DNA of 64,000 nucleotides from Chloroflexota bacterium (GTDB lineage: Bacteria > Chloroflexota > Limnocylindria > Limnocylindrales > CSP1-4), in NCBI GenBank assembly GCA_019637815.1, contig JAHBUZ010000004.1, positions 124,001 through 188,000 of the forward strand, in the 5' to 3' direction. Below the pieces are notes generated by a model. The model had not been told where the DNA came from and did no database searches. It saw only the letters and a program-made list of their open reading frames with translations. The number at the start of each line of letters is the position of its first letter. Position 1 is the first letter of the stretch. A program made the translations under genes and the position numbers. Positions 45,879-54,074 of the stretch are shown here, piece after piece.

Positions 45879-46406
45879 TCAGGAACCGACCCCCGATAGG
45901 AGCGTGGGCGATCCGCAGCCTGGTCGACCATATGGGTTGCATCCGCTGTCGATGACGAGCGAGCTCTGCCCACCCGTCTCGGGCACGTCCCCCTCGAGGA
46001 CGCGCACCTGGTAGGTCAGGGTCGTGCCGTCGAGCTGTGGCTCGCTCAGCTCCACCACGGCGGTCTGGAGCCCACCGTCGACGATGCTCGTCAGACCTGC
46101 CTGGGGTGGGTCGGCCGCGAAGCTGTTCTCGCCGTCGCCCCAATGCGCCACCAGATCGGTCAACGGCCCCGGCCGGACGGTCCGCTCCGGTCGGTCGGTG
46201 AAGGCCACGACCGTCGGACTCGCGTTCCCGAGCGTCAGTGTCGTCCCGTCGAACGTGGCGCTCTCGGCGGTCTGGATGTAGAGCCAGCTCTGGGCCGGCT
46301 CGGACGTCTCCTCCGGCCCGGGCGACTGCGCCAGGACGGGTCCCGTCAACAGGGTCGACAGTGCGGCGACCATGACCGCTGCGGTGCGTGACCGAACGAG
46401 CTTCAT
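45879..46406 (-). CDS. small secreted protein of unknown function
   Basis: 175 aa. Signal peptide MKLVRSRTAAVMVAALSTLL... cleaved after VLAQ. The mature part has SWLYIQTAESATFDGTTLTL, VAFTDRPERTVRPG, HWGDGENSFAADPPQAGL, and TLTYQVRVLEGDVP, a pattern I recall from a widespread secreted bacterial family of unknown role ('...FSDRPER...W..G..SFA.DPP.A.L'). The end GCNPYGRPGCGSP has two Cys that may pair. GGGAGGGTGGG precedes the ATG. Neighbours give no functional hint. Confidence 0.7.
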   Translation of the reverse strand: MKLVRSRTAAVMVAALSTLLTGPVLAQSPGPEETSEPAQSWLYIQTAESATFDGTTLTLGNASPTVVAFTDRPERTVRPGPLTDLVAHWGDGENSFAADPPQAGLTSIVDGGLQTAVVELSEPQLDGTTLTYQVRVLEGDVPETGGQSSLVIDSGCNPYGRPGCGSPTLLSGVGS

Positions 46407-46687
46407 CCCACCCTCCCTCGAAGATGTCCATCGGAACCAACCCCCCCGACAGGAGCGTGGGTGGTCCTTCTCGAGCGTCAGGCCCGAGCATCGGGGATCG
46501 ACGATGCCCGCCCGTTGTCAAGTCTCGGCATCCGGTGCGACGGCGCGTCTTCGCGTCCGATCCATCCGGGCGTCACGAGCGGTGACGGGGGCACCTCCTC
46601 GGGTCGCGCGTCGATGAGGGCCATGGTCTCCCGGACGGGCATGGCGACGACCATCCGTGCGTGGACGGCCCGCGTCCGCTGCGTGCC

Positions 46688-48799
46688 CTACCGCGCGGAA
46701 CGCCGGCCCACATAGTCGACCAGCACATACCGCCCCAGGTCCTCCGGGTCCGCGTGGAAGGCACGGCCGCGGTTGAGCCGTGTCACGTGCTCCACGAACG
46801 CGGCGAGCGCCGGTGACCGGTCGAGCATGAACGTGTTGATGACGATGCCGTCCCGTGTGCAGCGCACCACCTCGCGGAGGGTCTCCCGGATGGTGCGTCG
46901 CGTGGGCGGATAGGCGAACTCCACCTGGCCGTCCTCGATGTGCGCCGTGGGCTCCCCGTCCGTGATGACCAGCACGGACCGGTTGGCGCTCCGCGATCGG
47001 GCCAGCAGCCCACGCGCCACCTGCAACCCGTGCTGGAGGTTGGTGCCGTACTCCCAGGCATCCCAGCTGAGCGTGGCCAGCGCATCGGCCGGGATCTCGC
47101 GCGCGCTGTACGCGAAGCTGACGATGTGCAGCTGGTCCCGCGGGAACCGGCTGCGGATGAGCGCCTGGAGCGCGAGGGCGACCTTCTTGGCGGCGAGCGC
47201 GCAGTCCCGCAGCAGCATCGATCGGCTCATGTCCAGCAGGAGCACCGTGGCGGCGTCCGACCGCACGTCCGCATCGCTGACCACGAAGTCTCCCGGGGAC
47301 AGGAGCACGCGCCGACCGCCCGCAGCGACCCGCGCGGCCGACACGGCCGGAGCGTTCCGTGGATCGGCGAGCGCGCTCGCGAGCGTGGCCCGCAGGTCCA
47401 GGTCGAAGGGACGCCCGAACTGCCACGGGCTCGAGGTCTCGGCGCGCTCCCCTGCCCCACCCGTGCGTCGCACGTCGTGCTCACCGAAGGCGTCGCGGGA
47501 CAGCCGCGCGAACAGCTGGTCGAGCACCTGCTGACCGAGCCGCCGCGCGCCCCGCGGCGTGAGCGTGAGCTGCTCGCCATCCCGCGAGACGTAGCCCGCC
47601 TCCTCGAGACGCCGCGCGAGGTCGCGCAACGCCGCCAGCTGGTCCGCCGCCTCGTCACCCAGCAGGTCGCGCACCTCCTCGTCCGCGAGGTCGCCCAGGT
47701 CCCCCGGCGAATCGAGACCATCGATCCGGTCCGCCAGCCGCTCCAGCCGACCGAGGCGGTCGAGCTGCCCGAGGGCCCCTTCCAACCCCAGCGGCTCCTG
47801 GCCACGGAAGCGCATCCGTCCACCGAGGCCACCGGGCAGCAGCTGGTCGAGGGTCGACGCGAGCTGCGCCAGGTCCCAGCGCAACCGGTCATCGCGGAGC
47901 AGGGCGTCCATCATCGACGCGAGCTCGTCGCGCTGCTCGGCAGACAGGGAGCGCATGAGGGACTGCATCGTGGCCATCCGCTCCTCGAGCGAGGCGACGA
48001 TGTCATCGAGCGTCCGGGCACCCGGGAAGAAGCCGCCGTGGCGCGCCAGGAAATCGTCCACCTCCGCCTGGGCCGGCTCATCACCGGCGAGTCGTCGTTG
48101 GAGGAGCGCATCGAGGTCCCGCACCATCTCGCGGTTGGCGGCCAGCTGCTCGGGTGTCGCGTCCCGGATCGCATCGGCCATGCCCTCGAACACCGCGTCG
48201 AGCATCCGGCCACCCAGCCGATCGAGCAGCGCCTCGAACCGCTGACGGGCATCGGGCTCCAGGAAGTCGTAGTCCCGGAGCGCGCGGATCCGCTCACCGA
48301 TGTCGGTCGGCAACGCATCCAGTCGCTCCTGGCGTCGGGCGGCCAGGTCCGCGGCCAGGACCTCCAGCTCCTCGCGGGCCGGGTCGCCGTCGGTGTCCTC
48401 GAACGCGCCGCCCGCCATCCGCCGCTCGATGCCGCGGCGCTCGGCGGCCACGATGGCGGCGAGCTCCTCGCGGATGTCACCGAGCACGTCGTCCAGCTGG
48501 TAGCGGGAGAGTGCCTCGCGTCGCGCCCGGGCGAGACGCTGCCGCAGGGCATCCAGGCCCGGTAGCGCCGCTGACCGAGGGTCCTCCCCGGCGGCCATGC
48601 CCCGACGCAGCAGCCGCATCAGGGCGTCCTCGACGTCCGACTCCTCGACCAGGTCGTCCGCCAGGGCACCCAGGACCTCGTCCGCCGTCAGGTCTGGCAG
48701 TCGCTGTCGACCGTCCCAGCGAGCGTACCGGACCTCGGCGCCGTCATAGGCCGGCCAGCCGTCCTCCCGTGGGTCATCGGCGCGCAGCGGCAGGCCCAT
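46688..48799 (-). CDS. vWA-domain protein, partner of a MoxR/ChlI-type AAA+ ATPase
   Basis: 703 aa, cytoplasmic. Residues 1-500 are helical with many Asp/Arg/Leu-rich coils (LRQRLARARREALSRYQ, DLDALLQRRLAGDEPAQ, GALGQLDRLGRLERLADRIDGL) and resemble the large N-terminal region of Mg-chelatase-subunit-D-like proteins. A vWA domain follows at about 515-700 with an intact MIDAS: TVLLLDMSRSMLLRDC (DxSxS), LVITDGEPTAHI (TDG) and a conserved Thr in EYGTNLQHGLQVARG. Together with the AAA+ gene upstream it forms a chelatase-like pair that probably remodels or activates a partner complex in an ATP- and metal-dependent way. ATG 48799 is 3 nt from the stop of the heptad-repeat mini-ORF. Confidence 0.85.
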   Translation of the reverse strand: MGLPLRADDPREDGWPAYDGAEVRYARWDGRQRLPDLTADEVLGALADDLVEESDVEDALMRLLRRGMAAGEDPRSAALPGLDALRQRLARARREALSRYQLDDVLGDIREELAAIVAAERRGIERRMAGGAFEDTDGDPAREELEVLAADLAARRQERLDALPTDIGERIRALRDYDFLEPDARQRFEALLDRLGGRMLDAVFEGMADAIRDATPEQLAANREMVRDLDALLQRRLAGDEPAQAEVDDFLARHGGFFPGARTLDDIVASLEERMATMQSLMRSLSAEQRDELASMMDALLRDDRLRWDLAQLASTLDQLLPGGLGGRMRFRGQEPLGLEGALGQLDRLGRLERLADRIDGLDSPGDLGDLADEEVRDLLGDEAADQLAALRDLARRLEEAGYVSRDGEQLTLTPRGARRLGQQVLDQLFARLSRDAFGEHDVRRTGGAGERAETSSPWQFGRPFDLDLRATLASALADPRNAPAVSAARVAAGGRRVLLSPGDFVVSDADVRSDAATVLLLDMSRSMLLRDCALAAKKVALALQALIRSRFPRDQLHIVSFAYSAREIPADALATLSWDAWEYGTNLQHGLQVARGLLARSRSANRSVLVITDGEPTAHIEDGQVEFAYPPTRRTIRETLREVVRCTRDGIVINTFMLDRSPALAAFVEHVTRLNRGRAFHADPEDLGRYVLVDYVGRRSAR

Positions 48800-48802
48800 C
48801 GA

Positions 48803-48925
48803 TCAGGCTCGCGGGGCCGTGGACCGGGCTCGGGTGGTCATCGCCCAGGCTCGCGTGGCCATGGAGGGCGAGCGGGCGACCATCGCCCGGGCTCGGGTGG
48901 CCATCGATCGTGCTCGAAGGTCCAT
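48803..48925 (-). repeat. 21-bp tandem repeat encoding a heptapeptide mini-ORF (40 aa)
   Basis: Between the AAA+ and vWA genes lie five to six degenerate 21-bp units (plus-strand form CCCGGGCTCGGGTGGCCATCG). Read on the minus strand in one open frame they encode MDLRARS-MATRARA-MVARSPS-MATRAWA-MTTRARS-TAPRA and then stop. The ORF begins 3 nt after the AAA+ stop (TGACCGATG) and its TGA is followed by TCGATG, the vWA start, so each unit resembles a duplicated stop-start junction (CGAGCCTGA-TCGATG). It may be a translated coupling peptide or simply slippage products. Confidence 0.6.
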
Positions 48926-48928
48926 CGG

Positions 48929-50344
48929 TCAGGCTCGGTAGGTGCCGCCGGTGACGGCGCGGTCCTTGTTGAGCAGTCGATGCAGATGGAGGCCCTCCAG
49001 CAGGAGCTCGACCGCGGAGGCCACCGCGACCGGCGATTCCCCGATGCCCAGCCGACCCACCGCGGTCGCCATGCCCGGCGTCTCGCGCATCCAGGCGACA
49101 TAGTCGCGGGCCGGCACCGACTCCCCGGTGCGGATGACCAGGCCCGACCCGAACGCCTCGACGACGTCCCCCAGGTCATCGAGGTCCACGTGCTGGCCGA
49201 AGGTCTCATGGACGGCCCGCGCGATGAGTCGGTCCACGATGCGCTCCTCGGGCACGTCATCGCTGAGCGTCTCCAGCTCGATCTTGCCGGTCGTGGAGGG
49301 CACGAGCGCACCCAGGTCGCTGATACGGGGCGCGGCCGCGTGCTCACCGAGCCGCACGGCGCGTCGGAGGGCATTGGCGGCCAGCGTCTCCAGGTTCGCG
49401 ATGCTCACCCGGACGCTCACGCCCGAGCGCTGGCTGACCTCCGGTGCACGACGCGCGAGATGCGACATCCGCGCCACGATCTCGAGCATGAAGGGTGGTT
49501 CCTCGAGCGCGATCGACGGGTCATCGAACGTCGTCCGCTCCTGGCGCATGATGGCCATCTCGAGCTCGATGGTGCGGGGATAGTGCGTCCGGATCTGGGA
49601 GCCCAGGCGGTCCTTGAGGGGCGTGATGATGCGACCCCGGCTGGTGTAGTCCTCCGGATTCGCGGTGGCCACGAACGCGAGGTCCAGCGGCAGCCGGATG
49701 GTGTGGCCACGGACCTGGACATCCCGCTCCTCGAGGATGTTGAGCAGGCCTACCTGGATGCGCTCGGCGAGGTCCGGCAGCTCGTTGATGGTCAGGATGC
49801 CCCGGTTGGTGCGCGGGATGAGCCCGAAGTGGATGGTCGATTCGTCGGCCAGGTAGCGACCCTCGGCGACCTTGATTGGGTCGATCTCCCCCACCAGGTC
49901 CGCGATGGTGATGTCCGGGGTGGCCAGCTTCTCGCCGTAGCGGCGGTCGCGCGGCAGCCACTCGATGGGCGTGGCGTCGCCGTCCGCGACGATGCGCTCG
50001 ACGGTCGCGCTCGTGATGGGCGCGAGCGGATCCTCCCGCAGATCCGTGCCCGCGACCACGGGGATGTGCTCGTCCAGGAGGCGCGTCAACGAGCGGGCGA
50101 TGCGCGTCTTTGCCTGGCCCCGCTCACCGAGCAGCACGATGTCCTGGCCCGCCAGGATCGCGTTCTGGACCGCCGGGATGACCGTGGACTCGTAGCCCGC
50201 GATGCCCTGGAACACGTCCTCGTCCCCGGCCAGCGCCGCGAGCAGGTTGGCGCGCATCTCCGCCTTGACGCTGCGCGTCTGGTAGCCGCTCGCACGCAGC
50301 TCACCGAGCGTGGCCGGGCGGCGAGTGGACGAGGGTGACGCCAT
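48929..50344 (-). CDS. ChlI/MoxR-type AAA+ ATPase
   Basis: 471 aa from ATG 50344. Walker A LLGERGQAKTRIARSL (about 78-93; GERGQAKT instead of GxxGxGKT), Walker B-type LTINELPDLAERIQVGLLNILEERDVQVRG (about 182-211) with Asn-Glu in place of Asp-Glu, then FVATANPEDYTSRGRIITPLKDR (sensor 1 and arginine finger region). As far as I recall, this NE variant is normal for the COG1239-like subgroup. It should form hexameric rings with the vWA partner. Start is supported by AGGGGAT 8 nt upstream; the frame open to 50521 crosses the repeats and is not coding. Only the heptad mini-ORF lies between it and the vWA gene. Confidence 0.88.
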   Translation of the reverse strand: MASPSSTRRPATLGELRASGYQTRSVKAEMRANLLAALAGDEDVFQGIAGYESTVIPAVQNAILAGQDIVLLGERGQAKTRIARSLTRLLDEHIPVVAGTDLREDPLAPITSATVERIVADGDATPIEWLPRDRRYGEKLATPDITIADLVGEIDPIKVAEGRYLADESTIHFGLIPRTNRGILTINELPDLAERIQVGLLNILEERDVQVRGHTIRLPLDLAFVATANPEDYTSRGRIITPLKDRLGSQIRTHYPRTIELEMAIMRQERTTFDDPSIALEEPPFMLEIVARMSHLARRAPEVSQRSGVSVRVSIANLETLAANALRRAVRLGEHAAAPRISDLGALVPSTTGKIELETLSDDVPEERIVDRLIARAVHETFGQHVDLDDLGDVVEAFGSGLVIRTGESVPARDYVAWMRETPGMATAVGRLGIGESPVAVASAVELLLEGLHLHRLLNKDRAVTGGTYRA

Positions 50345-50987
50345 CGTGATCCCCTGGTGCATGGCTCGCCGAGCGGCGAACGAGCGTGCGACCCGCTTCG
50401 AGGCTACCACCAACGGCGTGCGTCGCCCGGTAGCGGTCGGGTGACGATCGGCTGGGCACGCCGGGCCACGGCGGGAGCGCCGCAGGGATCCGCGGCGGCG
50501 GTCCGCGTGTCTGCCAGTCACGAGATCGCGCTTCCCGTCGGGCCGCCCGCGCGCCTGCTACCTCGGTTCGGACGCGTGTCTGCCAGTCACGAGATCGCGC
50601 TTCCCGTCCGGGCGCCATCGCAGGGGTGTTCGCCGCGTGTCTGCCAGTCACGAGATCGCGCTTCCCGTCCGGGCGCCATCGTCAGGGGGACCACGACTGG
50701 CCGCTTCTGGATGCACGTCGGCGCACTTCGGATGCTCTACGTCCTCGATCGTACCCACATCGCCGTGTCTCGCATCCGATCGATCCCCAGAGCCCGAGAC
50801 ACGGGCGGATCGGAGCCCGCCACCCTGCTGACCCATCGATCTCGTGACTGCCAGACACGGGCTCGGACCCGACACCCGACACCGCCGGCTCCACGGGCAC
50901 GGACGTCGCAGGCGCCTCACGCTCCCGTTCGCAGGAGCTCCACGCTACCGTTCGCAGGCGTTCGACGCTACCATCCGCCGACTCGTT
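50345..50987. repeat. 643-nt spacer with a 36-bp repeat family
   Basis: Three identical 36-bp direct copies, CGCGTGTCTGCCAGTCACGA... to ...TTCCCGTC, at 50504-50539, 50573-50608 and 50634-50669. The last two also share CGGGCGCCATCG after the unit. An inverted 23-bp version lies at 50837-50859 (22 of 23 match). In addition CCGTGTCTCG (50763-50772) and CGAGACACGG (50795-50804) form a perfect 10-bp inverted repeat. No gene is credible here. Confidence 0.9.
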
Positions 50988-51791
50988 TCAGTGGACGGGC
51001 GGCGTCCCGCGGTCGTGGTCGTGTGGCTGTGGATCGGTGAGCGGCGAATGGACGGGTGATGGCGTCGCGACCGGATGGGCGGGTGCGGCCACGCGTGGCG
51101 GCTCGGCCGCCAGCACCTCCTCCAGGGTAGCGGGGCCCGGCTGGCCCGCCACGAGACGCCGCAGCGCCAGCGCGCGTCGCGCGATCGCCTCCTCGAGATC
51201 CGCCTGGCTGCGGTCCACGCGGTCGGCGAGCTCGGGTGCCACGCCCCACGAGAAGTCGTCGAACGTGTCCTCCTCCGTCCGCCATGTCGCGAGCACGGCG
51301 GGTGGCCGGCGCTGGACATGGCCCTGCGGGTCGCGCTCGGCGGGCCGGAGATAGTGGGCAGCACGCACCCGCAGGCCATCACCGATCGGTCCGGGGCGTG
51401 CCACGAGCGGCACCCGCTCCAGCACCAGCACGAGCCCCAGGCGCCGCACGGCATCCTCGGGCAGCTCGTGGGCATCGCCGGTCAGACGCGTCAAGGCCGT
51501 CCGCAGGTCGGGTGCCTCCACCATCACCGCGAGGCGCTCCCCGTCCCGCATCGATGCAGCGAGCGCTGCGACGGTCAGGGGCGCGCGGTCAGCATCGAGG
51601 ACCGTGCCGGGAGTGGCGGGTGGCAGTCCGAGCACCGCCCTCGCCACGGTCTCGCGGTCGCTCGAGGGAGCCAGGCCGGTCACGATCACCGGTGACCCGC
51701 CCTCCACCAGCAGCCACACGAGTGCCGCGAGGTCGGCATCGAGGACGCCATCGCGCACGAGATCGGGCAGGGTGACGGACGACTCGGACAC
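50988..51791 (-). CDS. degenerate P-loop (secretion-ATPase-like) protein
   Basis: 267 aa. The segment LDADLAALVWLLVEGGSPVIVTGLAPSSDRETVAR (about residues 17-51; quoted part LVWLLVEGGSPVIVTG) corresponds to the strand-loop-helix before and around a Walker A motif. The G-x-x-G-x-G-K-T/S sequence is absent (GLAPSSDRET). Later parts (LVLVLERVPLVARPG, HYLRPAERDPQGHVQ, LATWRTEEDTFDDF) look like a T2SS/T4SS ATPase-related family from Chloroflexota. It may be an ATP-independent descendant. The C-terminus is Pro/His-rich and disordered. GTG 51791 is supported by TATCCT 6 nt upstream (leaderless). Divergent from an ABC exporter operon. Confidence 0.6.
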   Translation of the reverse strand: MSESSVTLPDLVRDGVLDADLAALVWLLVEGGSPVIVTGLAPSSDRETVARAVLGLPPATPGTVLDADRAPLTVAALAASMRDGERLAVMVEAPDLRTALTRLTGDAHELPEDAVRRLGLVLVLERVPLVARPGPIGDGLRVRAAHYLRPAERDPQGHVQRRPPAVLATWRTEEDTFDDFSWGVAPELADRVDRSQADLEEAIARRALALRRLVAGQPGPATLEEVLAAEPPRVAAPAHPVATPSPVHSPLTDPQPHDHDRGTPPVH

Positions 51792-51797
51792 GAGCCG

Positions 51798-51803
51798 AGG
51801 ATA
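51798..51803 (-). promoter_or_regulatory. -10 element of a leaderless gene
   Basis: TATCCT (minus strand), 6 nt before GTG 51791. Confidence 0.55.
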
Positions 51804-51842
51804 CCGGCCGGTCCCCGAGCCGGTGGAAGCTGGCGCTTGATG

Positions 51843-51856
51843 TAGCATATATGCTA
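51843..51856. promoter_or_regulatory. 14-bp perfect AT-rich palindrome, probable operator
   Basis: TAGCATATATGCTA, the most AT-rich palindrome in the window, 37 nt before the ABC ATPase start and overlapping its probable promoter (TTGATG at 51837-51842). Its form resembles operators of GntR/YtrA- or PadR-type regulators; the regulator could be the XRE-type protein encoded at the operon end or another encoded elsewhere. Confidence 0.6.
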
Positions 51857-51892
51857 TCGTTCGTTGCAGATACACGCTCGTCAGGAGGCTGC

Positions 51893-52864
51893 ATGCTGCG
51901 GATGTCCCTACCAGTCACTCCGGACGTGCGCACGGAGCCCCAGGGCCACCCTGCCCACGCCGGCCCTCCCCCTGCGGTCGATGCCCGTGGCCTGCGCATG
52001 CGCTACGGCTCCCGGTACGCCCTCGATGGCGTCGACCTGCGCATCGACCGCGGCGAGGTCGTGGTCATCCTGGGTCCCAACGGCGCCGGCAAGACGACGC
52101 TCATCGAGATCCTCGAGGGCATCCGACATCCCTCCGCCGGGACCGCACAGGTCCTGGGGCAGGACCCATGGCACGCCGACGACGCGTGGCGGGCACGGGT
52201 CGGCGTGGTCCTCCAGTCGTGGCGCGATCATGCCAAGTGGCGGGTCCGTGACCTGCTCCATCACCTTGGCTCGTTCTACGCGCCGTGGTCGAGCACGGAG
52301 CGCCGGCGGCCCGTCGACACGGACGAGCTGCTGGGGCTCGTGGGCCTCGCGGCGGCCGCGGACCAGCGTGTGGCGACCCTCTCGGGTGGCATGCGCCGCC
52401 GGCTGGACGTCGCGATCGGCCTCGTGGGCCGACCGGAGCTGCTGTTCCTCGACGAGCCCACCGCTGGGTTCGACCCGGAGGCCCGGCGCGACTTCCACGA
52501 GATGATCCACGGCCTCACCGACCTGGAGGGCATGACCGTGCTGCTGACCACCCACGACCTCGCGGAGGCGGAGCGTCTCGCGGATCGCATCGTGATCCTG
52601 GCGAGTGGACGTGTCCGCGCCGAGGGCAGCCCGGACGCGCTGTCCCGCCAGGCGTCCGCATCCTCCGAGGTGCGCTGGACGATCGACGGGCAGCGGCAGG
52701 TGCACGCGACCATCGACGCGGTCCCGTTCGTGCAGCAGCTGCTGGCCGCCCACGGAGACGCGCTGACCGACCTGGAGGTGCGCCGCGCATCGCTGGAGGA
52801 CGCGTACCTCACCCTCGTCCGCGACCAGGAAGCGACCCAGCCCGGCGAGGTACCCGCGGCATGA
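51893..52864 (+). CDS. ABC transporter ATP-binding protein (drug/lipid exporter type)
   Basis: 323 aa. Walker [11 protein letters not shown] (about 60-69), signature LSGGMRRRLDVAIGL (about 163-177), Walker B LLFLDEPTAGFD, H-loop LLTTHDLAEAE, and a C-terminal accessory part (VRWTIDGQRQVHATIDAVPF, LEVRRASLEDAYLTLV) typical of CcmA/DrrA-like exporters. ATG 51893 follows GGAGG at 4 nt; ATG 51851 is inside the operator region and is rejected. Its stop overlaps the permease start as ATGA. Confidence 0.92.
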   Translation: MLRMSLPVTPDVRTEPQGHPAHAGPPPAVDARGLRMRYGSRYALDGVDLRIDRGEVVVILGPNGAGKTTLIEILEGIRHPSAGTAQVLGQDPWHADDAWRARVGVVLQSWRDHAKWRVRDLLHHLGSFYAPWSSTERRRPVDTDELLGLVGLAAAADQRVATLSGGMRRRLDVAIGLVGRPELLFLDEPTAGFDPEARRDFHEMIHGLTDLEGMTVLLTTHDLAEAERLADRIVILASGRVRAEGSPDALSRQASASSEVRWTIDGQRQVHATIDAVPFVQQLLAAHGDALTDLEVRRASLEDAYLTLVRDQEATQPGEVPAA

Positions 52865-53712
52865 ACCTCCCCCTGCACGCCATCCGCGCCGGCCTCTCCC
52901 GCGGCGTGACCCAGTTCCTCCAGATCCTCCTGTCCAGGGAAGGCTCCGCCAACGCCATCATCTTCAGCAGCATCCCGCTGGTCGTGTTCGTGCTCATGGG
53001 TGACGCGAGGGTCGGCGACACTGCCGTGCCGCTCGCCGTGTTCGCGATGCCCGGCGCGGTCGCTGCCATGATCGCGTTCGGCGCGGTCCTCAACCCCGCC
53101 TACTACCTGTCGTTCGAGCGAGAGGACGGGACGTTGCTGCGCATGCGGTCCGTGCCGTCGGGGATGGTCGGCTACGTCATCGGTCGGGTCACCCAGGACG
53201 CGTTCGATACGCTCGTCGGTGTGGCGATCGTGCTCGTCGGTGGTCTCGTGCTGCTGTCGGGAGTGTCGCTCGGCGGGCTGACGGACGTGCTGGTCCTGGG
53301 CGCCCTCATCGTGCTCGGCCTGCTCGCCATGATCCCCATCGGGCTGATCATCGGCTCCCTCATCCGGAACCCCCGGTTCGTGTTCGGCATCGGGGTCATC
53401 GTGCTTGCCGTGCTCGCCGTCATCTCCGGGATCTGGTTCCCCATCCAGGAGCTGCCGGGGTGGCTGGCGGCGATCGCCCAGGTCTTCCCGATCTACTGGC
53501 TGGGCCTGGGCATGCGCTCGGTGTTCCTGCCGGAGGCGGCGGTCGCGCTCGAGGTCGATGGGTCGTGGCGACCGCTGGAGACGTTCGCGGTCCTTGGCGC
53601 GTGGACCGTGGCGGGTCTCGTCGCGGCGCCGACGATCCTCCGACGGATGGCCGCCCGGGAGTCCGGCTCCGCGGTCGAGGGTGCGCGGACGCGTGCGCTC
53701 CAGCGCGGGTGA
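52861..53712 (+). CDS. ABC-2 type transporter permease (DrrB-like)
   Basis: 283 aa with six membrane helices (IIFSSIPLVVFVLMG, MPGAVAAMIAFGAVLNPAYYLSFERE, VGVAIVLVGGLVLLSGVS, VLVLGALIVLGLLAMIPIGLIIGSLI, FVFGIGVIVLAVLAVISGIWFP, last at TFAVLGAWTVAGLVAAPTIL). FEREDGTLLRMRSVPSG is the coupling region and SGIWFPIQELPGWL the DrrB/ABC2 signature. Exports a hydrophobic compound with the ATPase encoded before it. Confidence 0.9.
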   Translation: MNLPLHAIRAGLSRGVTQFLQILLSREGSANAIIFSSIPLVVFVLMGDARVGDTAVPLAVFAMPGAVAAMIAFGAVLNPAYYLSFEREDGTLLRMRSVPSGMVGYVIGRVTQDAFDTLVGVAIVLVGGLVLLSGVSLGGLTDVLVLGALIVLGLLAMIPIGLIIGSLIRNPRFVFGIGVIVLAVLAVISGIWFPIQELPGWLAAIAQVFPIYWLGLGMRSVFLPEAAVALEVDGSWRPLETFAVLGAWTVAGLVAAPTILRRMAARESGSAVEGARTRALQRG

Positions 53713-53783
53713 GACGAGCGATGGATCGTGCCACCGTCCAGGTGGTCATGCGCGTCCCGCCTGCGCCGCGCCGGGGCTGATCG

Positions 53784-54020
53784 ATGGCCGAGATCGTCCA
53801 CAACCGCATCGCGATGCTCCGCGCGGAGCGTCGGGTGAGCCGACGCCAGCTCGCGGACGCCCTGGGGGTGCACTACCAGACCATCGGCTACCTCGAGCGG
53901 GGCGAGTTCAGCCCGAGCCTGTTCCTCGCGCTCCGGATCGCGGCCTACTTCGAGGTCCCGGTGGAGGTGGTGTTCGGGCTCCAGCCCTTCCCGCGCCTCG
54001 GCTCCGACACCGACGGCTGA
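53784..54020 (+). CDS. XRE-family helix-turn-helix regulator (78 aa)
   Basis: Compact Cro/CI-type protein: LRAERRVSRRQLADALGVHYQTIGYLERGEFSPS (about 12-45) is a full helix-turn-helix, followed by LALRIAAYFEVPVEVVFGLQPF. Such small regulators commonly end ABC-2 exporter operons and control them. A 19-codon ORF (53721-53780) fills the gap after the permease. A hairpin follows the gene. Confidence 0.88.
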   Translation: MAEIVHNRIAMLRAERRVSRRQLADALGVHYQTIGYLERGEFSPSLFLALRIAAYFEVPVEVVFGLQPFPRLGSDTDG

Positions 54021-54023
54021 GCG

Positions 54024-54044
54024 GTCCCGACCCCACGCCGGGAC
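54024..54044. terminator. hairpin between convergent XRE and aldehyde dehydrogenase genes
   Basis: GTCCCG pairs with CGGGAC around a 9-nt loop (54024-54029 with 54039-54044), 3 nt after the XRE stop. Short, no U-run. Confidence 0.4.
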
Positions 54045-54074
54045 GCAGCCCCGGCCTGGGTGCGCTGCTGGTCG

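Noticed and set aside
42758..45973. 1071-codon fusion of the aldolase with upstream sequence
   Set aside because: The frame is open through the META gene's antisense strand by chance; ATG 44173 has a strong GGAGG site.
46478..46654. 58-codon minus-strand ORF after the vWA gene
   Set aside because: No ribosome site, no recognisable motif and several overlapping frames; not enough support to call.
50504..50669. CRISPR array with 36-bp repeats
   Set aside because: Three identical 36-mers look CRISPR-like, but the intervals are 33 and 25 nt, one shared stretch continues into the flank, a fourth copy is inverted, and no cas gene is in the window.
53721..53780. 19-codon ORF between the ABC permease and XRE genes
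   Set aside because: Could be a leader peptide, but has no ribosome site or conserved pattern; treated as spacer.
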